Source: Rhynchopus euleeides (taxonomy: Eukaryota; Euglenozoa; Diplonemea; Diplonemida; Diplonemidae). Taken from it: 64,000 nucleotides of DNA. Under the pieces are notes generated by a model that was not told the origin of the DNA, ran no database searches, and was given only the letters and a program-made list of their open reading frames with translations. This document shows positions 51,772-61,800 of the stretch, in pieces (the stretch's first letter is position 1; each line of letters starts with the position of its first letter). Location: the NCBI GenBank assembly GCA_963210315.1, contig OY723263.1:2294001-2358000 (forward strand), in the 5' to 3' direction. The position numbers and the translations under genes were made by a program.

Positions 51772-54700
51772 ATGGAGTACGAGGTGAGACAAGACAATGT
51801 CGACGTGCGGTGCAAGTGGCCTGTCGACGAACGGCATTTGCCTGTGTTCGCGCGTGATGGGGTGGTTGTCACTCAGGAATTCATAGCAGATGCCGAAGTC
51901 GACGATGTGCAACCCCTTTGCGCGCAGGACCAGCAGCGGTGCGTGGCTGCAGGGCCAACTGCCATGTGTGTGCATTCCAGCACCAACAAGATGTTCTTGG
52001 TCCACACCTACGGCGCAGCACTGGTCAGAGCCATACCTGCAGTGCTCCTCGGTGCAACCGCCCCAGAGGCGCAGGTGGTGGGTCTCCATGTTGGTGCGGG
52101 TTCTACATCACCGCTGCTGCACGTTGCTGCAGCAGCAGGCACCACGTCGCGTCTCACTGTGACGCTCTACTCAGGCGCACTGGAAGGCCTGTCGCCAGAC
52201 ACGGTTGCAGCAGAGGCGCACAGCCTCGAGGGTCAAGGCCACGACGCCCCGGTTGTTGCATTCGGCTCCGACGGGAATCACACGCGGTGCGCTGTGGTGT
52301 TCGAGGCCAAGAAAGCAGTTTTCTCAGCAGATGCTGGCCACCTTGCCGTGGTCACAAAGACAGGCAACCTCGAGTGCCTGACTGTGACACCATCGACGCG
52401 CGGTGGGGGCGTGCGGTACATCAAGTTCATCGACTCGACAGCCTATGCGGCCTGCAAGGCAGAGCTGCTATGCAACGAATGGGGTACCAACGGCTTCACT
52501 GACGCTGCCTGGATGCCATCGTCAGTTGGGCAGGGGTGGCGGGTGGTGGCAACTACACACACGTCGCTATTCGTGATGGATCCCTTCGCCGGTGGCCGCA
52601 CCCTGCACCGGTGGGACGCCCCATGCCCCAACGCCTACGTGCGGCTGCCTCTGCAGGCACTGCATGCACCCTTCGACAAGATGCCATTTGTGCTTGTGAG
52701 CCACGACGAAGACGACAGTACAATTGCGCTTGTTGAGTCTTACCGGCTGTCCAGCAAGGACGTGAATGTGGCGGCTTCAGAAGCTATAGCGGCTGGTGAC
52801 TTCCAACGTGCGACACAGATTGCAGAAGCACGCGGCATCCCTGTCAGTGCAGTGTACGAGCTGGCCTGGCTCCTGTCGCGGAAGAAGGTGGCCGATGTGC
52901 GCCATCTCGAGCATGTGGATGCAACGACCCTTGCCAATGTGTGCCTCAGCAGCATGAACCCCAACACGGGCCCAGCCTCGCCTGCAGCGCTGCTCCAGGT
53001 GATCCTCACCATGCATGGCAAGGACACAGCAGCAGCAGATTCCTTCGCCTTGCCGCTCGCAGCAGCAGCACTGCTTGAGGGCGGCACTCCTGACACAGAG
53101 GGGCACATCTCCATCCCACCCCGTGGTGCTGTCCTGCAGACCTTCTCAGCCATCCTGCGGTCTCTGGGGATCCTTCACCCGCTGCTGTCCTTCGCCAAGC
53201 GGGAGGCTGCTGCCGGCAGGCTCAGCCGGCTGAAGACCTTGCTGAGACTGCGCAGCGCTTCGTGGGATGGCCTGGGCGACCACCACCTGGCAGAAGTGGC
53301 GGCCTGCTTCCCAGTGGCCACGACGTGGGGCGACATCACAGGAGCCTTGCCCCTCACAGGCCAGGGCCTTGCCTTCGTGCGAGTCTCTGCCAAGGGGATC
53401 CACCTGCGCCAGATGGACGCAGGGACGTCTGTGGATGATAGCATCCTTAAGTCTATCGGCGAAGCGGCTGCAGTGCGCGCAAGTGGCTACGGCCTCTACA
53501 GTGCAGCGCATGACATGCTCCAGGCGTGCCCGTGCGCATCTCCGGCTCTCGTGAAGAGTGCCCGTGAGGTGGCGACGCTGTTCGGCAGCCCCTGTGCGGA
53601 GGGGCGCGAGCTGCTCTTCAGAAGTGAAGCCGTCGACCTGCAGGCCTACCAGGCGTTGAGCCCTGTCGTCCGCCTGTGCGGCATGGTCGCGGCGTGTGGG
53701 CATGACGCTACACCAGATGGGCACATTAGGCAGCTGTGCGCTGATGCTGGGCTATCCGCCGACCGCCTGGATTTGCTGCTTCAGTTTACCGACATCATGT
53801 TGCGCCAGAAGCAGCAGCTGTGCCACGCGCCCCTGCCCCGCGCGCAGCTGTGCCAGGTGCTGCGTGGTGTCTTCTCTGCCCCGCGCAGCAGCACGCACCC
53901 CACCGACGCCGCTGCCCTGCAGGAGATGCTGGACCAGCTGCCCATGCTGGTGGGCCTGGAGAGCGGGTTTGAGGGGTGCCTGATAGAAGCGATGGCAGCG
54001 AGCGGCAACCTGGGTGACGCCAAGGCACACATCGATGCTTTCCTCGAGCCCCAGCGGCGGGGCGCCATCACACAGCAGGAGGCACGGCGGCGTGTGCAGA
54101 GTGTAGCAGCGGCTATCGCTAACGCGGCAGAGGCGGTGCTTGAGGGTGCCTCTTCTCTGCAGGACTCGCACCAGCTGGGGATGTGCGAAGACATCCTCGC
54201 GCTGTGGGACGCTGTGCGAGAGGAGCATGCCGAGGCGGTCCACAAGGCGAATGCGTCGGCAACTGACACATCCCAGCTTGTCGACATTGCGTGCCAGCTC
54301 ATGAGCGAGCGCCATGCAGCTTTGCTGGAGATTGTGACGTTGTTCCCCAAGGCAGCGGGCCTCATCCAGCCGACGATGCGCAGCGACATGATCCGGCACA
54401 TCCTCACAGCCACCGACCCCATCACAGACTCGCAGGTCGACGCCTTGGCGAAGGCCGCCCTGCGCCTTGGGATGACGCGCCACGAGGTGCTTTGCCATGT
54501 GCTTTCATATGCCAAGGAGCACTGGCGTGGGGACCTCGCCGTTGTGTGCTGCAACCACATGCGTGCTTCACGTGCCGGTGGGGACACCAGTCTGTCGGAG
54601 CAGGATGCTCACGCCTTCACGCAGGATGTGTTGTCGCGGTTCGGGTCGCAGCTTGATTACACCGCGTGGGCCACGATCACAACGCAAGCCATGTGGAGTG

Positions 54701-56971
54701 CCGATGATGCGTCCCTTGCTGCGCTCGTGGACTCCTACGCTGACAGGAGCTGTGCGTACACCACATACTACGCTTCGCCCTTCCTGGAGGGGTATTCGGC
54801 GGTCTCCCTCCCGGACACTGTCGACCAGTTGGTGGATGGGGCTGCAGCGAAGGTGCTGCAGGGCGACACAGCGAAGCACAGCATCCGTGTCGAGGAGGCG
54901 TTGGACAGTACAGAGCAGCGTGAGGCGGCATCCCGTGCGGCGTGTGTGCTTGCAGAGCGCCTGCTGCGCCAGCACTACACTGTGGCGTGGTCCCCCCTTG
55001 TCCTCGAGGAGGCCGCTGCTGCGCGTGCCCTGGAGGAGGAGGCACACCGCCTGCAGGCGATGCAGCAGGCCTGCCTGCGCCGCGCCTCGCTTGAGGCGGA
55101 GGCACGCCTGTTGCAGGCCGCTGCTGACGAGACCGACGCAAGGGGGCACGCCTACCTTCAGGAGGCGGCCGACCGTGCCTCCTGCCTTGTCCCTGCCGCA
55201 GCACGCATCCTGTCGGTGCAGGAGGATGCCGCACGCAGCACTGTCGCAACCCTTCAGGCTGACACCCACGAGGCTGAGGCCGTCCCCGCCTTCGCACACC
55301 TGTGCGATGTGCTGCTGGGGCTCTGTGCAAGCGAGGAGTCTGCTGAGAGAGACGCCGTCCTCAGCGGGGAGGGCACAATGCGGGCGGCACTCCCACTCAT
55401 GCAGGACGAGGCCGCTGCACGGGCAGAGGTGGCCCTGTCTGAGCAGCCCGCTGCCCTGGCGCTGGCAGCGTCGCACGAAGCCGTCCACCGGCGCGGTGTG
55501 TCTGCTGAGGTGAAGCTGTTCTACAAAACCCTCATCGTGGCTATGTCTGAGAGCACCGCCTCAGCCGACCTGCGTGCCCAGGAGCACAAATCGTTCGCCG
55601 CAATACAGCGGCGCTGCTCCGAAGGCTCCTTCCGTGTCGCACTGTGCGACACCGCCGCCTCTGCCACACAGGCTGCGGCCCACCTCCGCGAGCTGGAGCA
55701 TCTCGCCTTCGACGAGTTGCTGTGGCGCTACCGCGTGGAGGCGCTGGGCTACCACAACATCGCACACATGCTGTGGGCTGAGTGGCGCTTCGACCACATG
55801 ACACACGACGAGGCTGTCCGCCGCGACGCTCTCTCGGCTGAGGAGGAGCGCGACTTCGCAAGCCTGGAGATCCGCGCAGATGCGGAGCAGCAGAAGGTAT
55901 GCGCTGCGTGGTGCTCCGAACACCCCCAGGAAGCCATGGGCGACACAGAAGGGGTGTGGGGGTCGGGTGGCAGGAGGGCCACCCCCAGCTTCGAACTGTT
56001 TGCATCCACACCCACGCACAGGCCTTCTGGTGGCTGGAGCAGCTGGGGAGCGTGATTGTGTCGGAGGAGGATGGGCGCAGCGCGCTGCGCGAGGAGATGT
56101 ATCAGTTCCACGCGCGCCTCAGGAAGGCGATGGAGTCGTCGCGCCACGCTGTGGCGGAGCTGGAGCGGGAGCGCCACGAGATGCTGGCCCGCGTGACACG
56201 TGACCTGCGGCACCTGCCGGCGGAGGAGGCCCACAAGAGGCGTGAGGTGGTGATGGCTGAGGCAGACGCAAGCCACGCCCTCACGGAGAAGAGAAAGAAG
56301 GAAGAGGTATGCCGCTGCCTGTGGGGTGGGCGTGTGTGACACAATGTGGCTCCGCATTCCTCACCCCCTCCCCACCCCCTTGCCTCCCCACCGCCACAAC
56401 ACCGCCCCTCCGCAGTACCTCGCAATGGCGTCTTCGGCGGCGCGGAGTGAGTCGCAGGAAGTGACAGCGACAGGCGACAGCCCCTCGCATGCGGCTCATG
56501 CACTGCTGGAGTCGGTGGCTGTGCTGCGTGGCCTGGGCCTGGTCGGGTATTCCTTCGACAGCGAAGCGTGGGCGGCGGTGTCGGGTTCGTCGCTCACGCC
56601 GGAGTTCTGTGAGCTGTGCATGGCAGTTGTGTCCGTCGCTCTTGCGGCTTCTGCAGATGGCGATAAGCTTGTCGCGCGGAGCACCGCTTTCGCGTGCGCC
56701 TGCAGGTGGCTGTGCACTTGTGTATGTCTTGTGTGCCACGCCTTCCTTTCACCCTTCACCCGCCTCGCAGGTGTACCACGTGCCGTATGAACCGAGCGCG
56801 GCTGTGAAGCGGAATCTGTGTGCCCGCTTCCTCAGCAAGTTTGTCACGATGCTGACAGCCCGCGACAAGCAGCTGTCTCTGAACAAGGCTTTTGGGAGGA
56901 GCCCCAACGGGGTGCATCTGAGGCACGCCATCGCGCTGTCGCAGAGTGCGATGGAGTCCTTCTCAGGGTAG
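51772..56971 (+). CDS. Very large protein of unknown function, beta-propeller-like start and helical body
   Basis: Exons 51772-55896, 56022-56306, 56416-56721 and 56771-56971, all phase 0. The donors are GTATGC, GTATGC and GTATGT. The product is 1,638 residues. The first 350 residues are rich in beta strands with hydrophobic, Gly- and Thr-containing segments (DAGHLAVVTKTGNLECLTVT, GWRVVATTHTSLFVMDPFAG), compatible with a beta-propeller. The rest is helical, Ala- and Leu-rich, and ends in a charged coiled-coil-like part (ELERERHEMLARVTRDLRHL). Propeller plus helical solenoid is the plan of some nucleoporins, vesicle coats, IFT subunits and tethering factors, but I cannot place it in any. No catalytic motif is visible. 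The reading frame and splice sites are solid; the function is open. Confidence 0.75.
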
Positions 56972-57290
56972 ACAGCCCCTCGGTGTGGGGTGATAGCTTC
57001 TCGAGACGGTGCGCGCCTTCTATCCCGCGCACAGGCAACGAACGCAGTACGATGTACACCCGAGATGTTGAATCACCCCCGACCCCCATCCAATGCCTTC
57101 ATGCCCCATGTTCTCCGAATGCATCTATTCCGTAATGCCGTCTCGGCGTTTGTGGACTCCTTCGTTCAGCCACCATCGAGGTGCCGTCATGGGAACCGTC
57201 ACATCCTTTGTGCACAAGGCCCCATCTTGATGTGACACCACACGCAGCCATTCCCCACCACTACCACCACCAGGTTGCCTGTGCCTCACG
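56972..57290. other. Intergenic spacer, 0.3 kb
   Basis: No gene is seen. The end (CACCACTACCACCACCAG, to about 57273) is a typical acceptor 17 nt before the next start codon. Confidence 0.6.
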
Positions 57291-58442
57291 ATGGCCACAC
57301 CCCTTGCGAAGCAGCACAGCCCCCTCGAGCCCTTGGCTTGGTTGACACGGCATCGCGGGGCACGCACCGGGGGCTGCTGCCTTGTGTTCGGGTTTGTCGT
57401 CGCGTCCCTCTACGAGACGTCCTACCAGCAGGCCCTGCGGGAGGCACGCGCCGAACGCAGCATCATACACACAGGCGTGCGGCAGCGCAGCCCTGGGGAG
57501 CGGTACTGCGGCACACTCAGCGAGGCGTACCCTGGGAAGGTGTACGAGCACACGGCTGACAACAACACTCTCCTGTGGGAGCCCGACGCTGCCTGCAAGA
57601 TGAAGCACTTCCCGAGGGAAGAGGCGGCGAGCTGCCTTCGCAGGAGCGGCAAGCGCATTGCCTTTTACGGAGACTCCTTGCTGGATGACCTTGGCGACTA
57701 CATCGGGCAGAAGGCGGGCGGGATGAACGTGTTCTATTCTCCGAAGGAGACGGTGCGGACCAAGGAGGACATCTGGTGGACGCGGCACAACCGTGCGATG
57801 CACCTCCCCCTGGATGTGAATGCAACACGCCACGCAGCCGACCCTTTCCTCGAGGTGTACTGGTCGCCTTCGCTGTTCTACAGCGACCCGACAGAGCGGG
57901 CAAACGCTTCTGCTGCTATGGGCGCAGCAGACGTGGTGGTGCTGCACAACTCCATGTGGGACCTGGGCATGAGCTGCCAAGGCCTGCACGCGTACTACCA
58001 GGCGCTGAAGGGGCGCATCCTGAAGGCACGCGCGCTAATGAAGCCGGGCGCTCTGCTCCTGCTGTACGACCTGCACTGGCTGTGGCCCAACCAGTGCTTG
58101 CTGCACAAAGGGCAGAACAGCAAGTGCTACAAATGGAATCCCACGCAGCGTGTCCGGCAGTACCGCCGTGCCCTGCGCCTTGCCGCCGCGTGTACAGGCG
58201 TGCGTGTTGCGAGTGACACCGAGGTGACGAAGAACCTTGCGACGCACACCTGGGATGGGATCCACTACAACACACGCACAGCAATGTATCTCAAGGCGGA
58301 TGTCTTCCTCAACGGCATCTGCGATCGTGACGGGCAGCCCCCGATGGAGTTCCCTCTCGTAAGCAAGTCACAGTGCGACGAGATCTCTGCTTTCGCTGAC
58401 TGGGAAGAGAGCCGCCTTTCCAGGTCGTGCCCCAGTTGGTGA
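57291..58442 (+). CDS. SGNH/PC-esterase-like type II membrane protein
   Basis: A single exon of 383 residues. A short basic N-terminus precedes one hydrophobic segment (about 24-40, GGCCLVFGFVVASLY), which suggests a type II membrane anchor facing the secretory lumen. LLWEPDAACKMKHFPREEAA, then SCL, leads to the catalytic block GKRIAFYGDSLLDDLGDYI (GDS Ser about 129). A late W-D-G-I-H-Y motif (about 322-327) supplies the Asp/His pair, as in PC-esterase and CAS1-type sialate/polysaccharide O-acetyl-processing proteins. VVVLHNSMWDLGM is the block III-like segment with Asn. The family transfers or removes acetyl groups on glycans in the Golgi. Cys residues and NATRH/NASAAM possible glycosylation sites fit a lumenal domain. 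The exact substrate is unknown. Confidence 0.8.
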   Translation: MATPLAKQHSPLEPLAWLTRHRGARTGGCCLVFGFVVASLYETSYQQALREARAERSIIHTGVRQRSPGERYCGTLSEAYPGKVYEHTADNNTLLWEPDAACKMKHFPREEAASCLRRSGKRIAFYGDSLLDDLGDYIGQKAGGMNVFYSPKETVRTKEDIWWTRHNRAMHLPLDVNATRHAADPFLEVYWSPSLFYSDPTERANASAAMGAADVVVLHNSMWDLGMSCQGLHAYYQALKGRILKARALMKPGALLLLYDLHWLWPNQCLLHKGQNSKCYKWNPTQRVRQYRRALRLAAACTGVRVASDTEVTKNLATHTWDGIHYNTRTAMYLKADVFLNGICDRDGQPPMEFPLVSKSQCDEISAFADWEESRLSRSCPSW

Positions 58443-58871
58443 TTGCACGGGTCGGGTCGCTGTCGCTGTGTTGTGAGGAGAACGGCCCAAAAACAAATTA
58501 CACTGAAGAAGGAACCAGAGTCCCGACCATCTAGCTCGCAACATCCAACAGGTCATCATGGCCTGCATGTGTTGTTGCTATTGGGACGCACCACATCTTG
58601 GCGTGTGAAATCTCGTGACGACAATCAAGGCTTTGTCTCGATGTCGCACGGTCGAATGATCTCACACACCCTGCTGCCTCTCTGTTGCCTGGGTACAATA
58701 AGAACACTGCCGTCCTGCCCCCACCCCCTACCCACCCAAGGCCCCCCCTCCGACACTCCCTTCCCCTCAACATCTTGTCCTCAGCCCTCGTGTGTCTCTG
58801 CACTGCGCAACACGCACACTCCACACCCAGGCGGCCCCGAGGCATGTGTGCCTGAGGTACGAGGCACAGCA
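58443..58871. other. Intergenic spacer, 0.4 kb
   Basis: No gene is seen. C-rich DNA at 58710-58790 is followed by GAGGCACAG just before ATG 58872. Confidence 0.6.
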
Positions 58872-61800
58872 ATGATGCTTAATGCGACGGCGAGAGGGGG
58901 GCCGGCCCGCAGGGCCCGAAGGAGGGGCCGGCGTGCGTTCAGCGTTGCTGTGCAGCCGTCACGGTACGAGATGGCAGAGGGGCAGCGCCTGCACCCCGAT
59001 GAGGAGCAGGTGACAACACACTACCAGCGCATCTTCAAGACGAAGCGGAAAGAGATGTTCGACCCCGCACTTGCCCCCGAGCACGAGGTCTTCCAGATCG
59101 AGAACTTCTGGAAGGAGCTGCAGCGCCTTCTCGAGGAGTGGCGTGCGGCATGCGACGTCGTCGACAAGGTGAGGGCGGGGGAGGCCCCGCAGGGGATGTG
59201 CTCCCACCAGGTGGACAGGACGATGCTGACGGCGCACCTGCTGGGTGACAAGATTTTCAAATTCTTCACACACATGCGGGCACACCTCGACCGCAACCCC
59301 CGTGACCGCATCGGCTTCTACGACACGCGCCCTGCAGGAATGGAGGACGTGTACGGTCTGTTGATGGGCGTGCTTGCAAGGCAGATCGACACCGACTACT
59401 GCCCCCGGTGCCATCTGCGGAACGATGGCAGCACCACGGTGTGCGGGGACCCGACAGTTGTGAACGAGTTCCTGTACGGCGACAACCACGTGATGAACTT
59501 CGAGGCACCAGAGGTGGAGCACTCGTTCTGGACACCTTCATGGTTCATCGAGTACGAGGGGCGTGCCAAGGGGCTCTGGTATCAGTCGCTCCAGCTCCCG
59601 TTCTTCCGTACCGCCACGCACACTGCCCTGCAGTGTGAGTCAATGATGGACATCTACCGGGGCACCCTCAACAGAGGGGAGGCGAACCACTTCATGCGGC
59701 AGTGCCAGGTGCACGGGTTCCCCATCACACAGCGCATGGTGGACTCACACACCTTCATCCTCGAGAACACCAACCCCTGCACTGTGTTCTTCCACGGGGA
59801 CCCTACGGCCGTGTCGCCGCGGCATCTCCGCCTCCAGATGGAGCAGGAGAAGCTGGACGCCATGGAGGCAAAGGACGGCCTCATCAAGCTCCCCCCTGCC
59901 AGCTACCTCCCGCACGCGGACGCCAAGGCGATGTACTCGGCACTTCCGGAGTCGTTCCAGGTGGAGGAGGATGGGTGGGTGTCCAACTTCAAGGAAGTGT
60001 CCCAGGCCATCCAGGACTCTGCCGATGCGTGGTCACCTGTGTCCTCACAAAGGGCACAGTCCGCTGAGTTCCCCGACTCGGCGTACAGCGAGCAGGACCT
60101 TGCCGAGGCGGAGTTCTGGCGGGGTGAGATCGCGAAGGCGGCAGTCCGCACGAAGCCCGACAACCTGAAGGTGGGCCGCCGTGTGTTCGCTGCTTCGCGC
60201 AGCCGCGTGAGTGGCATCACGACACCGCAGGATGAGGCGGACAAGGGCACAGGGTTCGTCTTCCCCACGGCTGACGGATACGAGGTGTTCGACGTGTCGG
60301 ATGAGGCCTTCAAGCCGCTGCGCGAATGCCCTTCACAGAACGGCGACGCCTACAGCGAGATGCTGAAGTTCGCCATCAAGTCGGGTGCACGGCTGAAGGC
60401 AACGGCCCTCGCACAGTCTATCGAGCCGCACAACCCTCACCTGACACACAGGTTCCCCATCCGTGAGGAGCACGACAATAAGACGGATTCCCACAAGCTC
60501 CCCGTTGTGTCCTTCAGCGCGCTGCCACGCGCCATGATCGAGATCCTGGAGTACGAAGCCACAGCACAGAAGGGCGAGAGCATCGAGAGGTGGCGCCAGA
60601 CGTCCCGCCCGTGGTGCAACGGGAAGTGGGAGGAGTTGGAGGCGAAGAAGGAGTACAAGAACATCCGCGTGGGTGGGAAGCTCAGCAAGCTGGAGGGAGG
60701 GGGCGGCACCCTCACCCTCGTGGGTGCCTACGACGGCAAGGTGTGGGCTGCCAAGGCAGGGGAACGGTTTGCCTCCGTCGTCGTTGGTGCCATCTCCAGC
60801 TACAAACCGGTCGCGAGCGGTGTGGACGTGTGGAGTGTGCAGGAGCAAATTGAGGTCGAGGGCACTGTGGTCGGCGTGAAGGCGGGTGACGACCTCCCGC
60901 AGGTGTGGGTGCAGTGGGGCCCCAACAGCGTTGCCACACCCGTGGGTGTCAACGTGGAGGACATTGGGAGCAAATTCCGCAACCTGGAGGTTCTGACAGG
61001 CACGCTCGTCCCTGTGGAGCCGCCCTCCTGGAACATCCCCTTCCGCAACAACTGGCGCGAAGAGAGGCTGCAGGAGGTGCTGCGCAAGCCTTGGACCGAC
61101 ATGCCCTTCACCCCCACACCGTCGCGCCAGATGCCTGTCGAGACACGCAACCTGCATGACCCGAAGTCATACGGCAACGACGACTACAGGACGAAGGAGT
61201 ATGAGAAGCGAATTGACACGCGGAACATGCTCGGCGGCAGCACGCGCATCGTCGGGGACAGGCGGTGGAGGGACGATGTCGTGTTCTCCGTCAACATGGA
61301 GGGCAACGGCACCGTGCACACTGGGTATGGCCAGCCGCAGGTCGACACCGACGAGCTCTCCGTGCCCCTGGGGGTGGAGGACGGCAGCAACGACCGCGTC
61401 GAGGGGTGGGAAATCGACGAGATGGAGCAGTGCCTGAGGGACATCGGCGGGCGCGCACCTGGTGCAGCGCACCCCCGCGTGGACACCATTGCGCCCGACG
61501 CGACTGTGAACGACCCCATCGAGGTGCGCAGGTACAGTCGCATGCGCATGTCGGACAGGATGAAGACTCTCCTGGACCCACGCAACCCCGCCAACACCGA
61601 CATGGTCGACATGGACAAGGGCCTGCTTGCCACACGCAACCAGCTCAAGAAGCAGGGCCAGCATGAGTACGGTGGATACCGCGACGTGGGGCAGATGGAG
61701 GTCATGCCACATGAGAAAAAGGTATGTGTGGCCGTGTCTCTGGCCTGTCACACACATCACCGCAGCTTCTGCTCGGCGACGACGCTACTTTGGCCCCGCA

